From Chryseobacterium sp. (GTDB lineage: Bacteria; Bacteroidota; Bacteroidia; Flavobacteriales; Weeksellaceae), in contig NZ_VOXE01000004.1 in NCBI RefSeq assembly GCF_008014695.1, positions 1 through 64,000 of the forward strand: a stretch of 64,000 bases of DNA, read 5' to 3'. The translations under genes and the position numbers were made by a program. The notes under the pieces were generated by a model, which had not been told where the DNA came from, made no database searches, and saw only the letters and a list, made by a program, of their open reading frames with translations. Numbering within the stretch: the first letter of the stretch is position 1; each line of letters begins with the position of its first letter. This document shows positions 34,701 to 42,855 of this stretch, piece by piece.

Positions 34701-34737
34701 AAAGTGGATTTTTATATTTTACAAAAAATGATTCCAT
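31702..34737 (-). CDS. RND-superfamily efflux permease
   Basis: About 1011 residues from ATG 34737; a GTG nine codons upstream is possible. Typical RND architecture: one membrane helix, a large periplasmic loop, six helices, then the same again. Helix 4 has AIGLIIDDAIVIVEQIHR with the paired Asp of the proton relay, the HAE/AcrB-like form and not the heavy-metal DFGLIVDGAV form. The end is helix-rich (LRPKLMTALGAIIALMPLAL). It pumps a drug, lipid or similar compound using the proton gradient together with the MFP and TolC genes just upstream. Confidence 0.92.
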   Translation of the reverse strand: MESFFVKYKNPLLVMVLLILLGGIFSYTKIKSSLFPEITFPKIKIIAEAGEQPVDQMTVAVTRPLENAVKLVPNLQLLKSTTSRGSCEISAFMDWNANIDLSQQQIEAKINEIKNQLPANINITVEKMNPSILPVMGYTLTSTSLSPIALKQLALYTIKPFLSQVLGVSDIRIIGGEDKEFWAILDQVKMTRLGLSPKDIETALNETNFIKSNGYSSDYNFLYLTLTNSQIRNLDALSNTVLKNDGNRIVYFKDIAKIEVHNAKQYIKVNANGTESILIAVVQQPNANVVDVSAAMEAKIADLQKTLPKDILIKPYYVQADFVNSSIKSVTDALWIGLLLAIVVAILFLKSWKASATILITIPVTICLTMVVLYATGATFNIMTLGAIAAAIGLIIDDAIVIVEQIHRTHEEFPEANSKTLVQRAVNYLLKAMVGSSFSTIVIFLPFMLMSGVAGSYFKVMTDTMIITLVSSFFVTWLLLPVIYLLLSKDKKKVRKTEHQDVKERKWVGFFIRKPIFSYVFMGLLVLLTALIIPNISTGFLPDMDEGSIILDYNSPPGTSLEETDRELREVEKIIKANPQVQAYSRRTGTQMGFFITEPNRGDYLINLKKDRTQTTAEVTDDLRSKIEKTGLPLTVDFGQVITDMLGDLMSSAQPIEIKVFGTDINKIQDYSRQISKIVEKVPGTADVFDGILIAGPSIEISPNFSVLAQYQISPQNFQYQTQTILSGNTVGDLFDQNQFTPIRILYNNKSNASVQEIQNSMISLPNGQLKPLKEFAKVSILKGSAEVEREDLQNIGIVSARLDNGDLGGTIKNIQSEIGKKIKLPTGYTIIYGGAYAEQQKSFSELLLILCVSSLLVFTTILFLFRNLKVAFLILLVSILGISGSFILLFITGTPLNVGSYTGLIMMVGIIGENAIFTYLQFEESLEEKSKEKALIFAVSTRLRPKLMTALGAIIALMPLALGIGTGAQMHQPLAIAVIGGFLVALPLLLIVLPSLLNNINFKETYKRTN

Positions 34738-34766
34738 TATTATATTTTTGTCTGAGATGTTCACAA

Positions 34767-35693
34767 TTAGTCGACGATATGAACTTTTGAATTATTTACC
34801 AAGCCGTAATTTCCGGAAGTAATTATCCGATCTTTCAAATTAATATTTCCTGAAATGATCTGCACGTACTTTTCATTTTCCGTACCTTTTACGATCTCCA
34901 CTTTTACTGCGGTACTATTGTCTTTTAATTTCATGATCCAAAATTTAGTTTGCATTTCATCAGTTAAAACTGCACTTTTTTGGACAAACAATCCTGTAGA
35001 GTTGTCTTGTTGTTTCAGGTGGATGTTCACAATTAAATTTTCAGGAACAGAAACATTTTCATTCGGTTTTACCAAGACTTTTTCGGTCTGAGAAATCGGG
35101 TCAACTGCTGGTAAAAGCTTTGCAATATGCCCATGAATGGTTTTGCCGTCTGGAAGAGTAATTTCTAAATTTTTATTGTTAATGAGCATTTCGTGGTATT
35201 CATACGGCACATTCATTACAAGTCCAAAACTTGAGGCATCTGTAATTCCTGCTAAAATTTCACCTTCCTGCACATAATCACCAATCTGATGATTTAAAGA
35301 ATTAACGAATCCGGTTGCAGGACAGGAGACCGAGGTAACTCCTGAAAAACGAAAGGAAGGATCCAGGTTATTAATTGTGCTACCCAATGCGCGCGATTCC
35401 TTGGTTTGCACCGAAAATAAAAATTGTCCTCTTCGGACGTTGTCACCCAATTTAATTCTAACATTGGTGATGTAACCAGTAGCATTCGATTTCACATCAG
35501 ATTTCAATAAGTATGTTGCCGTCGCATTAATGGAAATATCATTATTAATAGACAATGTGTCCGTGGGAAAAGCCACAGAAACAGGGGTTGCGGATGTTAA
35601 TGTCGGGTTATCCGTCATGATTTCCGGCTTTTTCTTACACGAAACCATTAAAATCGAAAACAGAGAAAAGGTAATTATTTTAAGGCATTTCAT
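34767..35693 (-). CDS. RND periplasmic adaptor (membrane fusion protein), lipoprotein
   Basis: 308 residues. Lipobox MVSC at the end of the signal region. The lipoyl-like halves are present (LLKSDVKSNATGYITNVRIK and the HQIGDYVQEGEILAGITD hairpin); the coiled-coil hairpin is very short, so this is one of the small MFP forms. The C-terminal barrel contains VQKSAVLTDEMQTKFWIMKL. It bridges the permease and the TolC-like channel. It shares a base with the TolC stop, so all three genes are translationally linked. Confidence 0.9.
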   Translation of the reverse strand: MKCLKIITFSLFSILMVSCKKKPEIMTDNPTLTSATPVSVAFPTDTLSINNDISINATATYLLKSDVKSNATGYITNVRIKLGDNVRRGQFLFSVQTKESRALGSTINNLDPSFRFSGVTSVSCPATGFVNSLNHQIGDYVQEGEILAGITDASSFGLVMNVPYEYHEMLINNKNLEITLPDGKTIHGHIAKLLPAVDPISQTEKVLVKPNENVSVPENLIVNIHLKQQDNSTGLFVQKSAVLTDEMQTKFWIMKLKDNSTAVKVEIVKGTENEKYVQIISGNINLKDRIITSGNYGLVNNSKVHIVD

Positions 35694-36952
35694 TATTGTA
35701 TAATTATATTTTCATATTGATTTTCAAGTCTTAATACCTGCATTTTGTACTGTAAAAGGCCACTCTTCAAAGCCGTATAATTGGTAATCGCCAGAATGAA
35801 ATCGACCATTTTGATGTCGCCAGTAGGCAATTGTTTCAGATTAGCTTCAATTAAAGTTTTCGCATATTTCATTTGCGTTGTGGCCAGTCTGACCATCTCT
35901 TTATATCGCAAAATTTGATCTTTAATTTGAGATTTTCGCTGCTCATATTGTTTTTGATAAAATACATTGTAATTTTTCCGGGTATCGAGTTCTATTTTTT
36001 TCTGTTCCAAAGACAATTCCCGTTTATGACCGTCGTAGATTGGAACCGTTAAAGAAAGTCCTGCGCTAATTCCGAAATTTTTGTACGGAGTTTGGATCAA
36101 CGCTGAAGAATAACCGCCATCAGCGAAAACCGAAATCTTTGGCTGGTAATCATAGTTGATCAACTGAATATCATTGACCAGTTTCAGACTGTCTGTGCGA
36201 AAGGTTTGTGCGTACACACTTTCTTTAAAATCGGATTCAATATTATAATTAAAATCTGGCGATTCTAAGTCGGTAACTACTTTTTCATTATTTCCGGAAA
36301 GGTATTGAAGCACTCCAAAATTATTTTGAAAATCTGCAAGATGTTGTTTTTGGAGCAATTCATTTTGCTGTTGCGTTACTTTAAAAGTCAAGTAATCGGT
36401 CTGCCGAAAAACGGATTTCTGAGTTAGGGTTTTTAAAACTAAATCTTCCTGCTGAAAAATATGGATGATTTCCTGATCAATTTTCGTTTGCTCCTGGTTT
36501 TCATACGCCAGAAGATATTGTTCGGTAATCGCCTTTTTCAGTGTAAGTGCAGAGAGATTTTTCTGATTTAATAATTGTTGAACCGTAAGTGAAAAAGAAT
36601 AGAGTTTTGCCTGATAGTTTTTTTTGCTGACGAAATCCCGGGAAACCCGGCCTAAAAGTGCGAGATTATTTCCGTTGACAGTGGAATTTCCGTCATAGCC
36701 CCAATTTTTTATTTGTGGAGAATAGGAAGCATCCGCGATGCCATTCACCTTGAAACCATAATCACGACGCATTTTCACACTGTCTATTGCTGTAATGCTG
36801 ATCTTATTTTGTAAATCCTGTAAATCCGGATTGGTTTGCTGGGCGGTTTCCAAATAATATGTAAGCGTATTACTGTTCTGTGCATTGAAGCGTGAACTGA
36901 CCATTAACAAAAGCGGCAATAGCAAGATTTTTAGTTTTTTCTGGAAAGCCAT
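35693..36952 (-). CDS. TolC-family outer membrane efflux protein
   Basis: 419 residues with signal peptide to about RFNAQ. Two repeats of the outer membrane efflux protein domain with long helices, e.g. NLALLGRVSRDFVSKKNYQA, LKKAITEQYLLAYENQEQTK, and a late NFGISAGLSLTVPIYDGHKR followed by KKIELDTRKNYNVFYQK. It forms the outer membrane duct. It is the first gene of the operon TolC-MFP-RND and carries the promoter with the 20-bp element shared with the PepSY-like gene. Confidence 0.92.
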   Translation of the reverse strand: MAFQKKLKILLLPLLLMVSSRFNAQNSNTLTYYLETAQQTNPDLQDLQNKISITAIDSVKMRRDYGFKVNGIADASYSPQIKNWGYDGNSTVNGNNLALLGRVSRDFVSKKNYQAKLYSFSLTVQQLLNQKNLSALTLKKAITEQYLLAYENQEQTKIDQEIIHIFQQEDLVLKTLTQKSVFRQTDYLTFKVTQQQNELLQKQHLADFQNNFGVLQYLSGNNEKVVTDLESPDFNYNIESDFKESVYAQTFRTDSLKLVNDIQLINYDYQPKISVFADGGYSSALIQTPYKNFGISAGLSLTVPIYDGHKRELSLEQKKIELDTRKNYNVFYQKQYEQRKSQIKDQILRYKEMVRLATTQMKYAKTLIEANLKQLPTGDIKMVDFILAITNYTALKSGLLQYKMQVLRLENQYENIIIQ

Positions 36953-36961
36953 ACGTTATTG

Positions 36962-36978
36962 GAATCAAAATTTGATTC
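36962..36978. promoter_or_regulatory. 17-bp palindrome in the TolC leader
   Basis: GAATCAAA and TTTGATTC flank a central A, making a perfect palindrome 10 bases before the TolC ATG. It overlaps the expected transcription start and could be a second operator. Confidence 0.4.
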
Positions 36979-37014
36979 AAAATTGCTCAGAAATTCTGTG
37001 GACAATCTGAATTT
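36978..37014 (-). promoter_or_regulatory. Shared 20-bp regulatory element plus -7 box of the RND operon
   Basis: The minus strand at 36995-37014 equals the 27503-27522 element base for base, and a near-consensus -7 box CAATTTTG (36978-36985) follows after 9 bases, the same spacing as upstream of the PepSY-like gene. The plus strand shows 11-bp-spaced half-sites ATTCTG and AATCTG, in line with an OmpR-family dimer site. Confidence 0.7.
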
Positions 37015-37041
37015 ATCAGGTTTAGGATAGGATTGTATGGA

Positions 37042-38295
37042 TTATTTCCGCTTTAAAATAAACTGATGTCTGTTTTCTGCGAAACTGTAATTTAAAATTA
37101 AGTGAAATGAATTTGCAATCTCCTTAGCGATTTCCAAACCTAAACCAGTTCCTTTTTCCTGCGTACTTTGGCGTTGAAATCTTTTAAATAATTTATCAGG
37201 ATCCAATGCAATCCCTTCAGCTTTGTTGGATATTTTCATTTCATCTTTGCTAAATATGATTTCCACTTCACTATTTTCCGGCGCGTATTTTAAGGCATTA
37301 AAAAGTAAATTTCCGACCAGCACTTCCACTAAACTAAAATCGATTTCCACAACCAGGACTTTCGAAAAATCTTTTTTTAGGGTCAGGTTTTTAAATTTAA
37401 TCTGTTCGCTATAGTTTTTAATAAAAGAATCTACAAGAAGATTCAGGTTAACAGGCTGAATATTTGTGAACTGTCTGTTTTCAATTTTAGATAGAAGTAA
37501 CAGTGCCTGATTCAATTTGCTCATTCTTGTATTGGCATTCGAAATATCGTTTAGGATTTCAGCCTGTTGTTCTGAAATAAAATCCGTTTGCCAAAGGAGT
37601 TCAATATTATTCTGTACAATTGCGAGGGGTGTTTGCAACTCATGCGAGGCGTTTTCGGTAAACTCTTTTTGTGATTGATAGACTTTTTTGTTTGTTGCAG
37701 ACAGTTTGCTCAAAGAATTATTCAAATCATTCAGTTCATTGATTTTACTGGGTACCAAATTTAAATCATCGGCATGATCAACACGGAATTTCTGTAACTC
37801 CTCTAAAGTATGGTAAAAGGGTTTCCATACTTTTTTTTTAACCTGTGTATTGATCAGCAAAAGAGTAACGGTCAACACGGACAAAACAGAAATAAGGAGA
37901 TACAGAATGCTTTTCATCAGGTCTTCATTTTCTACCAAAGACTGGCGGACCGTCACATTGAAAGTGCCGTTTTCGGTTTTCATTGGAAATTCCAGAATCC
38001 GGTAGGATTCCATTTCGTCATCGTCTTTATTATAAATATCCTTTGTAAAAATTCGCTCCTCTAAAAGTTGTCCGGGATTTTTTTCAATACTGATTCGGTC
38101 ATCAAGAGTTATAAAGTTTTCTGCCGGTAAATTTTGAAGCTTCCTGATAACACTAGTTTTCTGGGCTTCTAAATTTTCATCAATATTTTGAGTCAAAACC
38201 TTTTGAATGGCGATATAAAAAAGCGGAATGGAAATCAGCATAACCAAAATCGTCACTCCGATGTAGCGCAATGAAATAAAGTGCGTGAGCTTCAT
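37042..38295 (-). CDS. Sensor histidine kinase
   Basis: 417 residues. Membrane helix near residues 12-30, a periplasmic domain (about 31-125), a second helix (about 128-148), then a linker and the kinase core. The H-box is ENASHELQTPLAIVQNN (His218), with the N-box near FNALKYAPENSEVEI and a G-box GTGLGLEIAKEIANSFHL. It phosphorylates the response regulator whose gene overlaps its start by 4 bases (ATGA). The sensed signal is unknown. It lies directly upstream of the TolC-MFP-RND operon and on the same strand. Confidence 0.92.
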   Translation of the reverse strand: MKLTHFISLRYIGVTILVMLISIPLFYIAIQKVLTQNIDENLEAQKTSVIRKLQNLPAENFITLDDRISIEKNPGQLLEERIFTKDIYNKDDDEMESYRILEFPMKTENGTFNVTVRQSLVENEDLMKSILYLLISVLSVLTVTLLLINTQVKKKVWKPFYHTLEELQKFRVDHADDLNLVPSKINELNDLNNSLSKLSATNKKVYQSQKEFTENASHELQTPLAIVQNNIELLWQTDFISEQQAEILNDISNANTRMSKLNQALLLLSKIENRQFTNIQPVNLNLLVDSFIKNYSEQIKFKNLTLKKDFSKVLVVEIDFSLVEVLVGNLLFNALKYAPENSEVEIIFSKDEMKISNKAEGIALDPDKLFKRFQRQSTQEKGTGLGLEIAKEIANSFHLILNYSFAENRHQFILKRK

Positions 38296-38969
38296 GATGC
38301 TTCTAATTTATAACCCATTCCATATACTGATTTTATGCAATCCTTAGCTCCTGCCAATGCCAGTTTTTTCTTTAAATTTTTGATATGTGCATATAGAAAA
38401 TCAAAATTGTCAAAAAACTGAATATTGTCTTCTGCAATATGTTCTGCTATGGCAGTTTTAGAGATTATGCGGTTTTTATTGACTGAAAGATATAATAGAA
38501 TGTCAAATTCTTTCCTTGTTAAATCGATCGGCCTTCCGTGGTGAGAAATCAGTTTCGTTTCTGCATTAATCTCAAGATCGTTTATCAAGATCGATGAATT
38601 TCCCTTAAACTGTCTCCTTCTAATCACCGCTGAAATACGCGCACCTAATTCAGAAAGATGAAAAGGTTTAGCCAGATAATCATCAGCACCCCACTGTAAA
38701 CCATTGATTTTATCATCTAAAGAATTTTTTGCAGAAATAATGATAACACCATCCGTCTTTTTTTCATCTTTCAACTGTTTCAGAAGATGTAATCCATTGC
38801 CATTGGGTAAGGTAATGTCCAGTAAAATACAGTCGTAATCATAGCATTCCAGCTTTTCTTTTGCTTCTTCAAAATCTTCTGCTAACTCACAAACGTACTT
38901 TTCGCTTTTCATGTAAACCAAAATGCTTTTACTTAGCTGTTCTTCGTCTTCGATTAGTAAAATTTTCAT
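38292..38969 (-). CDS. OmpR-family response regulator
   Basis: 225 residues. Receiver domain with the phosphoacceptor D51 (CILLDITLPNGNGLHLL), acidic pocket E7-D8, and K at VIISAKNS. A C-terminal winged helix follows (IDLTRKEFDILLYLSVNKNR, VYGMGYKLEAS). It is cotranscribed with the kinase. Tandem 11-bp repeats AATCTGAATT(A/T) lie at 38997-39018 in its own promoter, and the same core occurs in the RND and PepSY promoters, so these are its probable targets. Confidence 0.92.
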   Translation of the reverse strand: MKILLIEDEEQLSKSILVYMKSEKYVCELAEDFEEAKEKLECYDYDCILLDITLPNGNGLHLLKQLKDEKKTDGVIIISAKNSLDDKINGLQWGADDYLAKPFHLSELGARISAVIRRRQFKGNSSILINDLEINAETKLISHHGRPIDLTRKEFDILLYLSVNKNRIISKTAIAEHIAEDNIQFFDNFDFLYAHIKNLKKKLALAGAKDCIKSVYGMGYKLEAS

Positions 38970-38996
38970 ACAAATTTTTTAACAAGTTAACTTATA

Positions 38997-39043
38997 AATC
39001 TGAATTAAATCTGAATTTAAGGTACAGACGCATTTCTGAATTT
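38997..39043 (-). promoter_or_regulatory. Tandem 11-bp repeats upstream of the response regulator
   Basis: On the plus strand AATCTGAATTA (38997-39007) is followed directly by AATCTGAATTT (39008-39018), and TTTCTGAATTT is at 39033-39043. Contiguous 11-bp repeats are the usual layout of OmpR-family sites. The core is the same as in the shared 20-bp element, implying autoregulation. Confidence 0.6.
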
Positions 39044-39230
39044 ATAATAGAAAAAAGGGAATAGAAAATACAGTTTTCGCACAGAATTGAGACCAAGTTT
39101 TTGAATAAGCAATAATATATCATTAAATATAAGATTTAAATAAATGTTAAATCTATTTTAAACACTAGTATATAAGACTATTGCTTTATAGTAATTTTAA
39201 GAAGAGGAGCGAAGTATGGGAACATATTAA

Positions 39231-39572
39231 GGCGCAAGACAACATGTTAAATTTGCAAGAAATATTCTGACGCCGGTAGAAAGGATTTCCTGTCTTTATC
39301 ATACTGCAGAATTTAAGAAATCCACGCCAGCATCATATAACACCCACTCATCCGCAAACTCAGCTAAACATCTAACGCTACCATATAACGATAAAAAAGT
39401 TGTAAAACTGCATTCTTACTACAGTCCTTACGAATTAGAAAAGGCTGTGGATGATTTTGTAAATCGCTCCAATAATGAGCGTGATCACGATCTCTGTAAA
39501 ATCTTTATAGCCGGTTATCAGAGTTGCATTTTAGTTCTGACGCAAGAACATCAAAGTCAAATAAAGAACTAA
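39231..39572 (+). pseudogene. Transposase remnant with integrase-core-like end
   Basis: The frame is open for 113 codons but has no start. Near its end HSYYSPYELEKAVDDFVNRS followed by NNERDH resembles the end of IS3/IS150-type integrase cores (YYSPEELE.A...F..YYN..RYH). After that the match is lost, so the piece is frameshifted or recombined. Nothing else is clear between 38970 and 39230. Confidence 0.4.
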
Positions 39573-39743
39573 TGTGCCAATTATTCTTCTTGCTGATTTT
39601 TGAAAGTATATTGCGACTGGCATAAACCCTTAATAAAATATTCACTGGAATAATGACTTTTGAACTCCTGTTTTATCTGACTCAATCGAACCAAGTCTTC
39701 TATAAAAGTGTTTGAAGATAATCCAGTCTGGGTCACTAAAGCC

Positions 39744-39781
39744 AAATGGCGCCACTATAAGACAAGTGGCGCCATTTTTTT
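39744..39781 (+). terminator. Strong terminator-like hairpin
   Basis: A perfect 13-bp stem, AAATGGCGCCACT with AGTGGCGCCATTT, 8-nt loop and a run of T. No intact plus-strand gene precedes it, so it is probably a leftover of the eroded element upstream. On the minus strand a frame between about 39583 and 39735 reads protein-like but matched no family. Confidence 0.65.
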
Positions 39782-39961
39782 GCATCACATTAATAACATT
39801 ATCGAAAAATCGCTAATTTTAGATGTTACGGCTTTGTGGGAGAAGGTCATAACCTCAAGAAAAAACAATGAAAAAACGCACAGTACGAGCGCAAAAACAT
39901 GAAATTTCACATCCAGCATGTCCCGAAACGGTACAGGAAATACCTTACGGAAAAGTGGTAA

Positions 39962-39993
39962 AAAAAATCCCAGCTCTTCCGAACCGGGATTTT
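39962..39993 (-). terminator. Terminator of the T9SS cargo gene
   Basis: AAAAATCCC pairs with GGGATTTTT around a 14-nt loop; on the minus strand a run of T follows. It lies 60 bases beyond the stop of the T9SS gene. Nothing else was recognised between 39573 and 40052. Confidence 0.65.
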
Positions 39994-40052
39994 TGGGACT
40001 GAAATATCATTTAGGCATTTACTCCATTGTTTTTCCGATCACCTATCAAATT

Positions 40053-41915
40053 CTATTTCTGCACCATCATTTTAAATACTTTTAGTGTATTGCCGTCTTT
40101 GCCTTTGATTTCTATCAGATAACTTCCTGAAGATAAATAGCGCTGGATATTAAATTCCTGCGTTTTGTTTTTGGTAAGTTTCTGCTGATATATAGCTCTT
40201 GCCGTGGCATCATATATCAATATATTGCAACTCTCTTTCTGAAAAATACTTCCGGTGATGCGGAAATCTCCGTTGTTTGGATTGTCGTAAAGTTGCATAT
40301 CCGCAGCCGCATCCGTTTCTATAGTCGCCATACTTCCTTTGTAAATAAAGCGGGTAATAAAACCGAATATGGAATTGTAAACGGGATTGGTCATGGTTTG
40401 ATATTGCCCTCCTTCAGCTGTGATCCCTGTGGGAGCATTACTTGATCCCCATAATACCAATGAACCATCACTTAAGAATGCAGGATTTATCCTTTCTGTA
40501 ACATAACCAACGTTGGATGCAGGACCTGCAAAATACGATGTCCAAATTCTGTTTCCCGCACTGTTGAACTCAGCAAAAAACATAGTGGCATTGCTATTAA
40601 CCCCGGCATTAGCAGGTGTGGTGCGAAATGCACCGGGTGTGGCAATATTCGATGCTGCCCCATGCTGACTACCTGTGAATACGATGCGGTCTCCCAATAT
40701 AGTTAAGTTTCCACTACTTGAAATAACGTCTTCTCCTGCGCTACCGAAATAAGTGCTCCAAACCCGGTTTCCGGTAGTATCGAATTTGCTTAAAAACAAA
40801 TCACTGCTTCCGGAAAGCTGTGGTTGGAATGCAGCCGGTGTACCGTAATATGTTGGATTTGCCGTATCGCTGATATCTCCGCTTACATAGATGCCTGTGG
40901 TATTGGCTTCAATATCATAAGCCATTAATCCTACAAAATCCGTAAGGGTATTTGCAGTCCCGTAATAGGTTCCCCAATCTCGTTGTCCGGTCATAGCATT
41001 AAAACTCTGCAATACTTGTTTTGCAGGCGTATTAGGTTGGAACGTTCCAGCAGTGGTTTGGTTTCCCGGCATACTATTATTGTAACCGCCAATAGTGTAA
41101 AGGTGGCCGTTAGAATAATCAAAATCTACAAAACCGGCTACATTGTAAGTAGCCCATAATTTTTGCCCATCGGAGCTAAGTTTAACTAAATAATCATTAC
41201 TCATTTCAGTAGTTCCTATATTGTACGGAATGAAATTTTCCTGAAACACCCCTTGTGTTCCAAGCCCTGCAATATTTTCTCTCGTAAGTCCATTGATATA
41301 AATATTCTGGTTCTCATCAAACTGCAATGAAAATGCTTGATTGGTGGTATTACTACCATTGCCATTAGGTACGTTTGGCAAATATGTTGTCCAGATAAGT
41401 GTACCTGCCGCATTGCGTTTTGTTAACGTAAGGGTATTGGTACTGTTGGTGTTCGTGTACTGGGTGAGCCAAACGCCAAGAGTGGCAAGACCGGATACCA
41501 AACCGGGTTGGCTTTTGAAATAATATTTGTTATCCTGTCCGTCAATGCCAATTAAACGCTCTACTGTTGTAAATACAGCATTACCGCCATTAGAAATATA
41601 ACTGCCATACAGCATTTGTCCTGTGGAAGCAAATGTGGCCCCATAATAATTATTTCCCGGTAAAGTTGCCAATGCACCTCCTCCCATTACAAACTGGTTG
41701 TAATAGGAAGCAGTATAGTTGGTGGAAAAATCGGTATTTCCATTTACATATAAATTATTTTGAGAATCGGCAAAAAAACCAGTATTTTCTTTATAATAAT
41801 CGTCTAATACGGTACTACTACCTCCTACATAACTTCCCCATTGTTGGGTGTAGGGGAAATTTTGGGCTTTTATTAAAAAAGTAAATAATGAGAGAATTAT
41901 TAATAATTTTTTCAT
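40053..41915 (-). CDS. Secreted beta-propeller-like protein with type IX secretion sorting domain
   Basis: 620 residues. Signal peptide to about LIKAQ. The body has repeated units of the form LVKLSSDGQKLWATY, LSKFDTTGNRVWSTYFGSAG and FAEFNSAGNRIWTSYFAGPA, which is the SBBP-like propeller repeat. The last ~75 residues (LYDNPNNGDFRI...SSGSYLIEIKG...KVFKMMVQK) form a type A Por sorting domain, so it is exported by T9SS and anchored or released at the surface. Ligand unknown. It stands alone between the transposase remnant and the second hip locus. Confidence 0.88.
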   Translation of the reverse strand: MKKLLIILSLFTFLIKAQNFPYTQQWGSYVGGSSTVLDDYYKENTGFFADSQNNLYVNGNTDFSTNYTASYYNQFVMGGGALATLPGNNYYGATFASTGQMLYGSYISNGGNAVFTTVERLIGIDGQDNKYYFKSQPGLVSGLATLGVWLTQYTNTNSTNTLTLTKRNAAGTLIWTTYLPNVPNGNGSNTTNQAFSLQFDENQNIYINGLTRENIAGLGTQGVFQENFIPYNIGTTEMSNDYLVKLSSDGQKLWATYNVAGFVDFDYSNGHLYTIGGYNNSMPGNQTTAGTFQPNTPAKQVLQSFNAMTGQRDWGTYYGTANTLTDFVGLMAYDIEANTTGIYVSGDISDTANPTYYGTPAAFQPQLSGSSDLFLSKFDTTGNRVWSTYFGSAGEDVISSSGNLTILGDRIVFTGSQHGAASNIATPGAFRTTPANAGVNSNATMFFAEFNSAGNRIWTSYFAGPASNVGYVTERINPAFLSDGSLVLWGSSNAPTGITAEGGQYQTMTNPVYNSIFGFITRFIYKGSMATIETDAAADMQLYDNPNNGDFRITGSIFQKESCNILIYDATARAIYQQKLTKNKTQEFNIQRYLSSGSYLIEIKGKDGNTLKVFKMMVQK

Positions 41916-41918
41916 TTT

Positions 41919-41984
41919 TTAATTTAAAAAATTAATATACATCACTGCGAACAGCAAACATGCTGCAATAGAAATTTGTTTCAT
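41919..41984 (-). CDS. Possible 21-residue hydrophobic peptide
   Basis: The frame MKQISIAACLLFAV... ends 3 bases before the start of the T9SS cargo gene. It reads like a short signal-type or membrane peptide. It could be a leader peptide or a chance frame; no family can be named. Between it and the hip operators (41985-42177) nothing else is clear. Confidence 0.3.
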   Translation of the reverse strand: MKQISIAACLLFAVMYINFLN

Positions 41985-42177
41985 AGTACATATTTTAAAT
42001 TTGTTGGTGTGCTAAAGCTATGAAAAAATTATAATATTGTTATTTTAAGCATAGAATTATGTTTATATCGTAAGAATGAAATGAAGAATAATTAGGCGTT
42101 TACGCCATTGTTTTTCGATCAATTATGCAAAAGGGCGACCTTAATACGAAATGAAGGAGGATTAATAAAAAGATATA

Positions 42178-42320
42178 AAAGTGCAATAAATAGCTCTTTA
42201 ATGTCCAAATTGTAAAAACTTCAAAACTAAACTTAAAGAAGTGCATTAAATAACACTTCTGATTTAATTATTAAAATAATGATGTATATTTGTACTTAAA
42301 AGTGTAATATATGACACTAA
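42178..42320 (+). promoter_or_regulatory. Promoter and operator array of hipBST locus 2
   Basis: Three inverted repeats of a GTG...CAC type with an 8-base centre: AAAGTGC/GCTCTTT at 42178-42199, GAAGTGC/ACACTTC at 42238-42259 and AAAGTGT/ACACTAA at 42299-42320. The last covers the hipB ATG. A -7 box TATATTTG is at 42285-42292, so a repressor bound to the last two repeats would block transcription. The motif is unrelated to that of locus 1. Confidence 0.7.
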
Positions 42321-42523
42321 ATGATTTAATAGTACAAATCAAAGAACGGAGAAAAATTTTAGATGTAACGCAGGAAACACTTGCGGAAATTTCTAGTGTA
42401 GGACTTCGTACCTTGAAACAGTTGGAAAGCGGAAAAGGAAATCCAACGCTAGAAACATTGCAAAAAATTTGCGATGCTTTAGGTTTGGAAATTAAATTGG
42501 AAATTAAAAACATTAACCAATGA
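42311..42523 (+). CDS. hipB: HipB-like HTH antitoxin, locus 2
   Basis: 70 residues, XRE-type HTH: IKERRKILDVTQETLAEISS then VGLRTLKQLESGKGNPTLET and LQKICDALGLEIKLEIKN. Length and order are as in locus 1, but sequence similarity is limited to the HTH pattern. It overlaps hipS by 4 bases. Its own start codon lies inside the third operator repeat. Confidence 0.88.
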   Translation: MTLNDLIVQIKERRKILDVTQETLAEISSVGLRTLKQLESGKGNPTLETLQKICDALGLEIKLEIKNINQ

Positions 42524-42855
42524 GATCCGCAAAAGTCTTATACAAAGGTCAACCAGCCGGAGTGCTGAAGCAAAATGATGATGGCAGCTTCATTTTTCAA
42601 TATGATCAGGATTGGCTGTTGGACACCAATAAACCTCCCATAAGCCTGACGCTACCTAAGACACAGAAAGAATTCGTCTCTAAAGAATTATTCCCATTTT
42701 TCTACCATCTTTTGCCAGAAGGAATTAATAAAAGAATGGTTTGCCAAACTTACAAAATTGATGAATCCGATGCTTTCGGAATTCTTTTAACTACTGCAAA
42801 CACAGATACAGTGGGAGCTATAACTATTGAAAGAATTAAAAATGGATCAGCATAA
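42520..42855 (+). CDS. hipS: HipS-like antitoxin (detached HipA N-subdomain 1), locus 2
   Basis: 111 residues: AKVLYKGQPAGVLKQNDDGS, PPISLTLPKTQKEFVSKELF then PFFYHLLPEGINKRM, ending TDTVGAITIERIKNGSA. The same fold piece as in locus 1. It overlaps the hipT start by 14 bases. Known HipS inhibits HipT by occupying the kinase; the same is inferred here. Confidence 0.88.
   Translation: MRSAKVLYKGQPAGVLKQNDDGSFIFQYDQDWLLDTNKPPISLTLPKTQKEFVSKELFPFFYHLLPEGINKRMVCQTYKIDESDAFGILLTTANTDTVGAITIERIKNGSA

Noticed and set aside
39840-40002. A 44-codon plus-strand frame starting MKKRTVRAQKH
   Set aside because: It runs through the terminator hairpin of the T9SS gene and has no family or conserved pattern visible.
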